Assembly (NCBI GenBank): GCA_900764225.1
Contig: CAAFNG010000305.1
Location: 1-14,081 of the forward strand
Source: Lachnospiraceae bacterium
GTDB taxonomy: Bacteria > Bacillota > Clostridia > Lachnospirales > Lachnospiraceae
Reading direction: 5' to 3'
DNA length: 14,081 nucleotides
Shown: piece after piece, positions 1 through 9,353 of the stretch
How positions within the stretch are numbered: position 1 is the first letter of the stretch
Layout of the letters: each line of letters begins with the position of its first letter
The notes under the pieces: model-generated
Databases searched by the model: none
Told to the model about the DNA's origin: nothing
What the model saw: the letters and a program-made list of their open reading frames with translations, nothing else
Program-made: the position numbers and the translations under genes

Positions 1-57
1 CCACCGAAATCTACACCGTCTAATTCGTCGGCAGCGTCAGATGTGTATAAGAGACAG
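1..57 (+). other. Illumina Nextera P5/i5/Read-1 adapter (non-biological)
   Basis: Bases 1-16 match the 3' part of the P5 flow-cell primer (CCACCGAGATCTACAC) with one mismatch at base 8 (A for G). Bases 17-24 (CGTCTAAT) occupy the i5 index slot and match my recollection of index S510. Bases 25-38 are TCGTCGGCAGCGTC, and 39-57 are the 19-bp Tn5 mosaic end AGATGTGTATAAGAGACAG. This is untrimmed library adapter, so genome sequence starts at about base 58. Confidence 0.98.
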
Positions 58-140
58 ATACTATCACAATGATTCTGTATCTATTAGGTCAAAAAAGCCC
101 CAATATATAGGTCGATATTCTCTTTTCGCAGGAGGAATTT

Positions 141-998
141 ATGAATAAAAAAGAAATTTCCTATGAGATCATAGATTATTCAGGTAACACCAACGTCCGG
201 TTCTATACCTCAACAGACAACGGAAGCTACATTCCGTTTCACTGGCACAGAGCAGTCGAGATTCTTTATATGCAGGAAGGATCTCTCGAGGTCACCATAG
301 AAAATACCAGCTTTACCATCCACCCCGGGGACTGCATCCTGATCAATGCGAACGTGATCCACTCCACAAAATGCACCTCTCCAAACAAAGCAATCGTGCT
401 TCAGATTCCTCTTGATTTTATGGAAAAATACATCCCTGATGTCCAGCAGTTTGTGTTTATCTGGGATCATCATACAAAAGATCCCGTAAAAAGAACAAAA
501 CTGGAAATGCTGAAAACGACTCTGGAGCAGCTTCAGATCATTGACGATATCCGGCCGGATGGTTTTATCCTGCGTTTTAACAGTCTGATCTTTGAGCTTC
601 TTTTTCAGCTGTATCACAATTTCCGCGTCCGGATCTTTCACAGTGATCTAAGCCAGCAGAAAAAAGATCTTGACCGGCTGAACTTTGTTCTGAATTACAT
701 TGCCGAAAATTATCAGCGTCCCATATCTCTGGACGAGATTGCCGGTGTCGCTTACCTGCAGACCGGCTATTTCTGCAGATTTTTCAAGAAAAAAATGGGA
801 GTTACCTTTCTGGAATATCAGAACGAATACCGGCTTTCTTTTATTTACAAGGATCTTATAAACACCAAAGACCCTGTTCACATAATACTGGAACGGCATG
901 GTTTCACCAACTACAAGCTGTTTCGCCGGATGTTTCAGGAACATTTTGGATGTACGCCTACCAAAATCCGGAAAAACACTCAGAACGCCAAGGACTGA
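141..998 (+). CDS. AraC-family transcriptional regulator with cupin sensor domain
   Basis: This 285-residue protein has the normal length and layout of a sugar-responsive AraC regulator. An N-terminal cupin-like sensor (about residues 28-100) contains FHWHRAVEILY and the turn HPGD at 61-64. A linker follows, then a C-terminal double helix-turn-helix (about 180-280). The first helix-turn-helix is near SLDEIAGVAYLQTGYFCRFF. The second carries the family signature HGFTNYKLFRRMFQEHFGCTP in shorter form at 253-273. The ATG at 141 follows a strong AGGAGG at 130-135. The gene converges on the glycoside operon and shares a terminator with it. Its ligand is unknown and it may regulate the operon or something left of the window. 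Family assignment is secure; the target is inference. Confidence 0.93.
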   Translation: MNKKEISYEIIDYSGNTNVRFYTSTDNGSYIPFHWHRAVEILYMQEGSLEVTIENTSFTIHPGDCILINANVIHSTKCTSPNKAIVLQIPLDFMEKYIPDVQQFVFIWDHHTKDPVKRTKLEMLKTTLEQLQIIDDIRPDGFILRFNSLIFELLFQLYHNFRVRIFHSDLSQQKKDLDRLNFVLNYIAENYQRPISLDEIAGVAYLQTGYFCRFFKKKMGVTFLEYQNEYRLSFIYKDLINTKDPVHIILERHGFTNYKLFRRMFQEHFGCTPTKIRKNTQNAKD

Positions 999-1026
999 CA
1001 GGCCAGCGTTCTTATTTTCGTTTAAC

Positions 1027-1073
1027 AAAAAATCTTCCGGGAGCGTATCTCACAGACTCCCGGAAGATTTTTT
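1027..1073. terminator. Bidirectional rho-independent terminator
   Basis: A perfect 17-bp inverted repeat pairs 1027-1043 (AAAAAATCTTCCGGGAG) with 1057-1073 (CTCCCGGAAGATTTTTT) around a 13-nt loop. The GC core is flanked by A6 on the left and T6 on the right, so transcripts from either strand end in a U-tract. It lies between two convergent genes, the AraC gene ending at 998 and the GH1 gene ending at 1103, and can terminate both. Confidence 0.93.
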
Positions 1074-1102
1074 ATCTTAAATATTCTAAATTTCTCAGTA
1101 TC

Positions 1103-2527
<1,425 letters not shown>

Positions 2528-4474
2528 TTAGATGTCAAGTGCTGCGTGGTATCCCCAGTATACCGCATTGGTGATCGTGGAAACCTTGCTTGCATCACCG
2601 ATCACAGCCACATACGGAGCACAATCGCGAAGCTCATCCACAATGTCTGTTCTGGAACGCTGGCCCAATGCACAGATCACAGTGCTTCCCGGAACAAGAA
2701 CTTTTTCGCCCTCTTTGTTTTCGCACCATACACCCTCTGCAGTTACCTCAAGGCCTTTATAGCCTGTATATATTTCTGCGTATTTGTCGATCTCTTTCAG
2801 AAGAAGTGGTCTGTGTCTTACGTTTGCATCCGGAGCAAGAACCTCTCTCATCTCCACAAGACGGACTTTCTTTCCTTCCATTCCAAGATGGATCGCACAC
2901 TCACAGCCTGCAAGACCGCCACCAAAGACAACAACCTCATCTCCGACTTTTTCTTTCTCTTTATAATAATTGTTTACGATGACAACATTTTCCCCGTTCA
3001 ATCCCGGGATCGGCGGAACAAGCGGTCTGGAACCTACTGCAATGATCAGCGCATCTGCGTTTTCTTTTTCTGCATACTCTTTTGTTACTGCTGTGGAAGT
3101 ATGGATCTCCACACCAGCCTGCCTTGCCAGAAGCTCATAGGTTCCTGCAAGCTCATACATCTCATGCTTAAATGGCAGAGCCTGCTCACTTTTCAGGATT
3201 CCTCCTAACTCCTCTTCTTTTTCACAGAGGATAACCTGATGTCCTCTTCTTGCAGCTGTATAGGCAGCATACAGTCCGCCAGGGCCGCCACCTGCTACAA
3301 GAACTTTTTTCTTAACCGGTGCCGGCTGGATCTCGTCGCCTTCGATCTCACGTCCGATCAGCGGATTTACCGTACATCTTCTTGTTGAAGTTGCTGCTCT
3401 CTCTGCCATACAGGTAAAGCATCTTAAGCATTTCACGATCTCCTGATCTCTGTTCTCCATAACTTTTCTCGGAAGGAACGGATCTGCAAGAAGTGCTCTT
3501 GCCATGTAAACGATATCTGCTTTTCCCTCTGCAATGATCTGCTCCATCTGTGCCGGATCGTTCAGACCTCCGATGGTTGCAACCGGAATGGACACGTGCT
3601 TCTTGATCTCAGCAGCAAGATAAACATTGCATCCATGCTCCTTGAACATAGACGGATGGGTATCTCCAAAGCCTCTCTGATATGTTCCTGCGGAAACATG
3701 AAGCAGGTCAATATACGGCTCCAGGAATTTTGCGATCTCCACGCCATCTTCCAGTGTGTAGCCACCTTCAAAGAGCTCAGATCCGCTCATACGGAATTCG
3801 ATTGGGAATCCAGGCCCTACACCCTCACGTACAGCCTTCAGAACTTCCATTGCAAAACGGCAGCGGTTTTCAAGGCTTCCGCCATACTCATCTGTACGCT
3901 TGTTAAAGTACGGGGAAAAGAACTGATTGATCAGCCATCCATGCCCGCCATGAACCATGATCATCTCAAAACCAGCTCTTTTTGCCAGGGATGCTGTCTC
4001 TTTATAGGAGGCAACGATCTCGTCAATGAGCTCTTTTGTGAGAGCTTTTACCTCAATACCATCCGGACGGACTGTATCAGACGGTCCCCACTGATGCATG
4101 GATTTCTGTCTGGATTTATCCGTCATATAAGTTCCTGCATACATACCGGAATGAGAAAGCTCAATGCTTGCGATTGCTCCGTGACGGCGGATCGCATCGG
4201 CTGTATAGGTTGCGGATGCAAGGGAATTCAGGATGGAAGTGTCCAGATGATATGCATGAGAACCATCTGTTTTCGGATGTACCATACACTCGCTGACTGT
4301 TACCGCACCTGCACCGCCTTTTCCTCTCAGCTCATAAAAAGCGGTAGATTTCGGGCCGATACATCCGTCATTTGTAATGTCTGTTCCACCCATAGGAGCA
4401 GAAAACATACGGTTTCTGAATGTTACACGCCCAATCTGTATCGGTTTGCATAAATTAGGATATTTTCTCTTCAT
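2528..4474 (-). CDS. OYE-type NADH:flavin ene-reductase (FMN/4Fe-4S/FAD, enoate reductase-like)
   Basis: This 648-residue protein has the three-part layout of 2,4-dienoyl-CoA reductase, BaiCD/BaiH and daidzein reductase. An FMN-binding TIM barrel covers about 1-345, with HGGHGWLINQFFSPYFNKR near 175-193 followed by DEYGGS. An Fe-S ligand set C349-x2-C352-x2-C355-x11-C367 follows. An FAD/NAD(P)H module covers about 388-648, with dinucleotide folds at GGGPGG (395-400) and GGGLAG (518-523) and a C-terminal VIGDA. It should move hydride from NAD(P)H through FAD and the cluster to FMN and reduce an activated C=C bond. W180 sits where E. coli FadH has its catalytic Tyr166. AGGAGG lies 5 nt before the ATG. 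It follows the ROK gene by 12 nt. Its position among glycosidases suggests aglycone reduction, but the substrate is not determined by sequence. Confidence 0.92.
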   Translation of the reverse strand: MKRKYPNLCKPIQIGRVTFRNRMFSAPMGGTDITNDGCIGPKSTAFYELRGKGGAGAVTVSECMVHPKTDGSHAYHLDTSILNSLASATYTADAIRRHGAIASIELSHSGMYAGTYMTDKSRQKSMHQWGPSDTVRPDGIEVKALTKELIDEIVASYKETASLAKRAGFEMIMVHGGHGWLINQFFSPYFNKRTDEYGGSLENRCRFAMEVLKAVREGVGPGFPIEFRMSGSELFEGGYTLEDGVEIAKFLEPYIDLLHVSAGTYQRGFGDTHPSMFKEHGCNVYLAAEIKKHVSIPVATIGGLNDPAQMEQIIAEGKADIVYMARALLADPFLPRKVMENRDQEIVKCLRCFTCMAERAATSTRRCTVNPLIGREIEGDEIQPAPVKKKVLVAGGGPGGLYAAYTAARRGHQVILCEKEEELGGILKSEQALPFKHEMYELAGTYELLARQAGVEIHTSTAVTKEYAEKENADALIIAVGSRPLVPPIPGLNGENVVIVNNYYKEKEKVGDEVVVFGGGLAGCECAIHLGMEGKKVRLVEMREVLAPDANVRHRPLLLKEIDKYAEIYTGYKGLEVTAEGVWCENKEGEKVLVPGSTVICALGQRSRTDIVDELRDCAPYVAVIGDASKVSTITNAVYWGYHAALDI

Positions 4475-4486
4475 ATTTACCTCCTG

Positions 4487-5476
4487 TTACTCTGTGAGAA
4501 GAGCTCTTAAGTACTCTCCTTCTCTTCTGTTTTTCAGTAATTCCATCAGCTCGTTGACTTTATCCAGGCTAATCTTTTTCTCTCTTGCTTTCATATGTAC
4601 ATAGACTGCCCCGATCAGGTTCGCATCATTATAAAAACGGCAGCTTGTTACCTCCGGAACCGGAAGTGTCCACGGGAACATATCATTGATCTTCGCAATT
4701 TCCTCACGGATCAGCTGAAGAAGCAGCGGCTGTTCACTGATCCCGCCGCCCACTGCGATCCTTTCCGGGTCAAACATATACTGACAGTTGTGAATGTGAA
4801 TGGCCAGCTTCTTCGCATGCTCACGGATTCCGGCAATTGCCTTTTCATTCCCCTGATTGGCAAGTGAAAACGCTTTTTCTCCGTTTAATTCCTCTACCGG
4901 AATGCCTGTTTTATCTGACACACTCTGAATAAGTGCTTTTGCACCGGCTGTTTCTGCAAGGCAGTTTGCCATTTTGTACTCGTCCTTGCTGTCCGTGATC
5001 ACATAACTGAATTCCCCGGCCATGAAATTTTTTCCGCTGACGATCTCACGGTTACAGATCACAGCTCCGCCTACTGCTGTACCGCAGACTACCACGACTG
5101 CATTCTGGCATTCCTTCAGAGAACCCTGCCAGATTTCTGCCAGGGCCGCACATTTGGCGTCATTTTCCACAGTGACCGGGATTCCCACTCTCTGCTCCAG
5201 AATCTCTACGATATTTACGTTACTGATGCAGAAAAGACTTCCTCCAGTATACATAAAGCCCTTTTTGGAATCAATGATTCCCGGCATACTGAGCGCGATT
5301 CCTTCGATCGTATAGTGCTCTCTGATCTTCCGGCAGATTTCTTCCAGAGACTGGATAAATACTTCCAAAGATTCCTGCCTTGTAGGAGTCTTGTCTTTTT
5401 CAAGGATGGAACAGTTCTCTGTGATCACTGCATATTTGATAAAAGTTCCTCCTACATCGATTGCCAGATAATTCAT
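4487..5476 (-). CDS. ROK-family sugar kinase, possible beta-glucoside kinase (BglK-like)
   Basis: The 329-residue protein starts with the ATP phosphate-binding motif DVGGT (7-11). It has the catalytic aspartate D106 in VENDAKCAALAE, a second phosphate motif GTAVGG (132-137) and GGG at 243-245. The CxCGxxGCxE zinc motif typical of ROK glucokinases and repressors is absent: the stretch after GEFSY (154-158) has no such cysteines. There is no N-terminal helix-turn-helix, so it is a kinase rather than a repressor. Klebsiella and Listeria BglK, as I recall them, also lack the zinc motif and phosphorylate beta-glucosides at O6 with ATP. With a phospho-type GH1 in the operon, that role fits better than plain glucokinase, though glucokinase remains possible. 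Residues after about 296 form a charged C-terminal extension. Its ATG overlaps the MBL stop (ATGA), with an SD (GAGGTGA) inside the MBL gene. Confidence 0.88.
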   Translation of the reverse strand: MNYLAIDVGGTFIKYAVITENCSILEKDKTPTRQESLEVFIQSLEEICRKIREHYTIEGIALSMPGIIDSKKGFMYTGGSLFCISNVNIVEILEQRVGIPVTVENDAKCAALAEIWQGSLKECQNAVVVVCGTAVGGAVICNREIVSGKNFMAGEFSYVITDSKDEYKMANCLAETAGAKALIQSVSDKTGIPVEELNGEKAFSLANQGNEKAIAGIREHAKKLAIHIHNCQYMFDPERIAVGGGISEQPLLLQLIREEIAKINDMFPWTLPVPEVTSCRFYNDANLIGAVYVHMKAREKKISLDKVNELMELLKNRREGEYLRALLTE

Positions 5477-6327
5477 CGTGTCACCTCTTTTTTGTGGATT
5501 TTTTCTTTATTGTAGATGATGTTTCCCTCTCCACCGTCCAGACGCACAAAGCATTCACTTGCCTTCTTCGCCACAAAAGCCTGCTGGCCCATGAAATCAA
5601 ACGGTACATCATCGGTGTTTCCCTTCATGATGTCATCGCAGACATTTATCGCGCTGTTGATCATGTCTTTTGATGCCTTTATCACATGATGGCAGAGACA
5701 GGTGCTGTCAAAACGTCCTTCCAGCCTGTTCTGTACCTCGATAAGATTCTCTCTGTATTCCTCAACGGTAAGGGAATCTCCGTCAAAGAGAAAGGTTGCA
5801 TTATTGCAGGCATCTCCAAGGATCAGGATTCTTTCTTCCGGCACCAGCATGACCATGCTTCCTGGTGTATGGCCAGGAAGTGCATACACTTCCACAGTTG
5901 TACCGCCCAGGTCAAAGCTGTCTCCATCTTTCAGATCTTTAAAATCCAATTCTGTCGGAGGAAGAAATGTATCCTCAAGTCCTTCCGGCATTTTTCCTCC
6001 AAGGCCTGCCATAACATAACCCTTACGGCCTTCTACGTCATTCATTCTCAAATACAGTTCTGCATCTGCATGATTCATATAAATCTCACAGCCATCTGCA
6101 AATTCCGGTGCACCCATGGCATGATCGATATGACCATGTGTAAGCAGTACGGTAAGTGGCTTATCGGTAAGCGTTTCCACGAACGCACGAAGATTTCCGG
6201 CACCTACGCAGGTATCAATGAGAACGGATTTTTTTTCTCCACTTATAAGATACATGATCTCACCGGTAAGACTGATGACTGCTGTCATTCTGTCATTCAA
6301 TTTTTCTGCTCTGTAAAAATCTGCCAT
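5473..6327 (-). CDS. MBL-fold metallohydrolase
   Basis: This 284-residue protein has a single metallo-beta-lactamase domain. The first metal-binding motif is THGHIDH, with H64, H66, D68 and H69. The next ligands are H153 in LPGHTPGS and D172 in ILGDA. The final histidine is H213 or H214 in CLCHH. These give a complete binuclear metal site of the glyoxalase II/lactonase type. No signal peptide is seen, so it is cytoplasmic. Which ester, thioester or lactone it cleaves cannot be read from the sequence. It lies 1 nt after the GH78 stop, with a GGAGGAG ribosome binding site inside the GH78 3' end, and overlaps the ROK gene by 4 nt. That tight packing implies a role in the same pathway, perhaps on the aglycone or in detoxification; this is inference. 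Confidence 0.9.
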   Translation of the reverse strand: MADFYRAEKLNDRMTAVISLTGEIMYLISGEKKSVLIDTCVGAGNLRAFVETLTDKPLTVLLTHGHIDHAMGAPEFADGCEIYMNHADAELYLRMNDVEGRKGYVMAGLGGKMPEGLEDTFLPPTELDFKDLKDGDSFDLGGTTVEVYALPGHTPGSMVMLVPEERILILGDACNNATFLFDGDSLTVEEYRENLIEVQNRLEGRFDSTCLCHHVIKASKDMINSAINVCDDIMKGNTDDVPFDFMGQQAFVAKKASECFVRLDGGEGNIIYNKEKIHKKEVTR

Positions 6328-6328
6328 C

Positions 6329-9094
6329 TTATTTCTCCTCCATATCCATCAGCTTGGATAATTCCGCACTTAAGTTATCTACGATCTCTCTGGTGAAGCC
6401 CATATAGGACAGCTTTTCCAGACTCTGAAGGCTTTCATAAAAATAATCCTGATTTCCGGTGGAAAGGAAGTACATCAGCATCGGGGATACTCTCTCGATC
6501 ACCTTCATTGCTTCCGGATCGTGCATCATATCCTTGAACATGGTTTTGTGATTATAACGCTGACGCAGATCCTCTGTAGGACGATACTCATAATGATAGC
6601 TTCCTGCTGCCACTTCTGTAACCTCTCCCTCATAGAACGGAAGGCCGATCACTGCGCTGCATCCAAACGGTACCTGAACGTCTACACTTACGTTTCCATT
6701 TTTGAGAACCTTCCAGGATACCTTGTATTCTCCGTATGCAGAATCGTATGTCATGTTCATATATTTCAGTTTTCCGTTCATTAACGGTGTGATCAGTGCT
6801 TTCTTAAATCCAGGCTTCAGCGCCTTCAGTCCTGCCACGTCTCTGTAAAGATATTCTACGATCGCACCGTAGGAGTAATGATTCAGGGAATTCATCATGA
6901 TACCGCTTAAGTGTCCGTCATCCAGAACAGAGTTCCATCTTTCCCAGATGGTTGTTGCACCAAGATTAATGCAGTGCATCCATCCCGGATACTCCTCTTG
7001 CATCAGGAAGTAGAACGCATCCTCCTCGAAGCCGTTTTCTGCCAGAACTCTGCAAAGGATCGGCGCACCGGTAAATCCGCCTTTTAATTTATAACAGTCT
7101 TTATAAAATCTTGCTTTCAGGCCTGCCACAACAGCCTCTTTATCTCTGTAGATTCCGGAATACAGAGCTACAATATATCCGGTCTGGGAATCAATGGCCA
7201 GACGTCCTGTTTCTGTAAAATACTCACGGATGATCGCATCTTTGATCTTCTCATAGAGATCTTTATAGTAAGCTTCATCCTCTTTATATCCCAGGATCTC
7301 TGCTGCCGTTGCAGTCTTCTGTACAGACATTGCATAATAGTTGGAGCCGATATAGTAGGCATCTGTTCCGCCTTCCATACTCTGCTCTGTTCTTCCGTCA
7401 AGAGCCAGCCAGTCACCAAGCTGGTTTCCGAAATCATAAAGATATTTCTGTCCTCTTGCCTTGTCTTCTTTCGTGATCTTGTCTACCCAGTCTTTCATCA
7501 TCGGGTAATTTTCTCTCAGAATTTCCACATTTCCGGAATGCTCATAAACCACCATCGGCAGGATTGTCGCAATGTCTCCCCACACGCTGGAAAAGATCGG
7601 CCCGTTTGGATCCAGCACCGGAATTACGCCAGGAAGAATTCCATCATATTTTACCTGCTCGTTTCTTAAATCATGCAGGAATTTATGATAAAAAGCAGTG
7701 GTATCCATATTGAAGCTGGCAGTTCCTGAGAACACCTGTGCATCTCCGGTCCATCCCAGTCTTTCATCTCTCTGCGGGCAGTCTGTCGGAAAATCTATAA
7801 AGTTTGATTTCTGACCCCACAGTGCATTCAGAAACAGTCTGTTCACGCCCTGATGTCCGGTCTCAATGTATCCGGTTCTGTCCATCTTTGAGTAAAGGGC
7901 TTTTCCTGTAAAATCTTCTTCCTTTGCCTCTCCCGGCCATCCTGTTACACGTACATAACGGAATCCGAAGTATGTGAAAGAAGGACGAACCAGCTCGTCT
8001 CTGCCATCGGATACATATACAAACTGTGATTTTGCAGAACGGTAATTTTCATTATAAAAATTGCCATCCTGAAGAATCTCGCCATGATCAAATACAATTC
8101 TTGTTCCTTCCAGCAGATGGTTTCGAAATGTTACATATCCAGCAAAATTCTGTCCGAAATCCAGTACTGTTTCACCAAGCGGTGTATAGATCACTTCTTT
8201 TACCGGCATATCCTCCATCTCCATTACAGGAAGGCTGTATCTTGCAACCAACTTTCCTTCTGCCTCTGTGAGAACTGCCTTTTTCGGTAAGTTTTCTTTC
8301 TCCTTCCATAAAAGATGGTTGATGATCTCTCCATCGTAGATTCCGTCATCTTCCACATCAGAGCCAATGTACTCCCATGTCTCATCCGTTCCGATCACCT
8401 GAACCTCTCCATCCTCATATACAAGACGAAGTTCTGCGATCAGTTTAAATTCATCTCCGAAATTGTTGCTCTGGTTATTCAGTCCGAATTTTCCCTTGAA
8501 CCAGCCATTTCCAAGAGATACTCTAAGCTCGTTCTGCTCTTTTACATCCTCTGTGATATCAAAAGTAATGTACTGCTCTTCATCATGATAATTGCTGTAA
8601 TATGGTGTAAGAACTTCATCTCCGACTTTTTTTCCGTTTAATTCTGCTGTAAAAAGTCCAAGTCCACAGATATAAAGTCTTGCAGAAGCCAGACCCTTCT
8701 TCGCTTCAAAGCTCTTCACAAACAGCGGATGGAAAGTATCTTCTTTCTCTGTTGTGATCCATTTTCCAACCCACGGCTCTTCCATTTTTCCGGTCTCAAA
8801 ATATGCCGGTTCTGAAACAGCAGTTTCGCCCTTATCATCTGTAACGGTAACTCTCACATAATATCTTGTGTGTACGTTCTGCTGAAACTCCAGTTTTTCT
8901 GCTGCACTGTTCAGTTCTTTTCCTTCTTTTACACAAAGAACTTCTTCGAAGCTTTCTGTCAATGACACTTCGATTTTTACATTCTGCTGCTCTTTTCCGG
9001 AAGCTTCACGAACCTTCCATGATATACATACAGTTCCAAAATCAAAGCCTGTTGGATTTTCCATGCCGTTTATTCTTACATTTTTAATTCTCAT
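6329..9094 (-). CDS. GH78 alpha-L-rhamnosidase, cytoplasmic
   Basis: The 921-residue protein follows the bacterial rhamnosidase layout. A fibronectin-like N-domain (about 1-105) is followed by beta-sandwich domains (about 125-405), an (alpha/alpha)6 catalytic barrel (about 410-755) and a C-terminal beta-domain (about 757-835). The hallmark DCPQRDERLGWTGD at 438-451 gives D438, the general acid E444 and D451. The second catalytic glutamate is E718 in TTIWERW. It should release terminal alpha-L-rhamnose from rhamnosides by inversion. There is no signal peptide, so it acts on imported glycosides. Residues about 838-921 form an extra helical tail beyond the usual domains. It is the first gene of the operon, with AGGAGAGGG before the ATG. 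Rhamnose catabolic genes are not in the window. Confidence 0.95.
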   Translation of the reverse strand: MRIKNVRINGMENPTGFDFGTVCISWKVREASGKEQQNVKIEVSLTESFEEVLCVKEGKELNSAAEKLEFQQNVHTRYYVRVTVTDDKGETAVSEPAYFETGKMEEPWVGKWITTEKEDTFHPLFVKSFEAKKGLASARLYICGLGLFTAELNGKKVGDEVLTPYYSNYHDEEQYITFDITEDVKEQNELRVSLGNGWFKGKFGLNNQSNNFGDEFKLIAELRLVYEDGEVQVIGTDETWEYIGSDVEDDGIYDGEIINHLLWKEKENLPKKAVLTEAEGKLVARYSLPVMEMEDMPVKEVIYTPLGETVLDFGQNFAGYVTFRNHLLEGTRIVFDHGEILQDGNFYNENYRSAKSQFVYVSDGRDELVRPSFTYFGFRYVRVTGWPGEAKEEDFTGKALYSKMDRTGYIETGHQGVNRLFLNALWGQKSNFIDFPTDCPQRDERLGWTGDAQVFSGTASFNMDTTAFYHKFLHDLRNEQVKYDGILPGVIPVLDPNGPIFSSVWGDIATILPMVVYEHSGNVEILRENYPMMKDWVDKITKEDKARGQKYLYDFGNQLGDWLALDGRTEQSMEGGTDAYYIGSNYYAMSVQKTATAAEILGYKEDEAYYKDLYEKIKDAIIREYFTETGRLAIDSQTGYIVALYSGIYRDKEAVVAGLKARFYKDCYKLKGGFTGAPILCRVLAENGFEEDAFYFLMQEEYPGWMHCINLGATTIWERWNSVLDDGHLSGIMMNSLNHYSYGAIVEYLYRDVAGLKALKPGFKKALITPLMNGKLKYMNMTYDSAYGEYKVSWKVLKNGNVSVDVQVPFGCSAVIGLPFYEGEVTEVAAGSYHYEYRPTEDLRQRYNHKTMFKDMMHDPEAMKVIERVSPMLMYFLSTGNQDYFYESLQSLEKLSYMGFTREIVDNLSAELSKLMDMEEK

Positions 9095-9118
9095 GTATCC
9101 CTCTCCTTGCCTTTTTAT

Positions 9119-9134
9119 ATGATTACGCTCTGTT
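9119..9134 (-). promoter_or_regulatory. Candidate cre-like (CcpA) site in the GH78 leader
   Basis: Read on the minus strand the sequence is AACAGAGCGTAATCAT. Against the Bacillus cre consensus WTGNNARCGNWWWCAW it matches 11 of 13 informative positions, missing only the TG in the left arm. It lies downstream of the putative -10, in the leader between promoter and ATG, where a CcpA roadblock could act. One imperfect site could be chance. Confidence 0.28.
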
Positions 9135-9160
9135 TTTTCTGGTATCTTTCTTTTTTACTC

Positions 9161-9207
9161 TGACGTTATCATAGCATGAGGCTTCTGTATTTTATATTTT
9201 TATTTTG
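9161..9207 (-). promoter_or_regulatory. Putative promoter and operator of the GH78 operon
   Basis: On the minus strand an extended -10, TGCTATGAT, places TATGAT at 9168-9173, leaving a leader of roughly 65-70 nt before the ATG at 9094. There is no good TTGACA at the -35 position. That region instead holds the A/T-rich element CAAAATAAAAATATAAAATA (9188-9207), which recurs at the same distance in the symporter promoter. A weak -35 overlapped by an operator fits activation by an AraC-type protein. Upstream, TAAAAATAT occurs twice 26 nt apart. The rest of the 259-nt gap (9095-9353) holds the cre-like site and a terminator but no gene. Confidence 0.5.
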
Positions 9208-9261
9208 ATGTATTTATAAATATTTTTACCTTTTTTTATATTTTCCTGTTCTCCACGACAT

Positions 9262-9316
9262 AAAAAGCGCCCACACAGATCAGCTGTCATAGCTTCACAG
9301 CTGATCTACATGGGCG
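9262..9316 (-). terminator. Rho-independent terminator after the symporter gene
   Basis: An inverted repeat pairs 9268-9287 (CGCCCACACAGATCAGCTGT) with 9297-9316 (ACAGCTGATCTACATGGGCG). Only a 3-nt internal mismatch interrupts the stem and the loop is 9 nt. On the minus strand the stem is followed by TTTTT (9266-9262). It begins about 38 nt after the symporter stop and separates that gene from the GH78 operon. Confidence 0.88.
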
Positions 9317-9353
9317 GAAAACTTTATTTATCTGTTTTTATTTCGAAAGCTTC

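Noticed and set aside
39..57. A Tn5/IS50-like mosaic end, with a mate at 14054-14072, suggesting a composite transposon
   Set aside because: Each end is joined to Nextera adapter sequence, one with P5 and an index, and no transposase gene is present. It is library artefact.
4487..5476. ROK transcriptional repressor (NagC/XylR type)
   Set aside because: There is no N-terminal helix-turn-helix; the ATP motif begins at residue 7.
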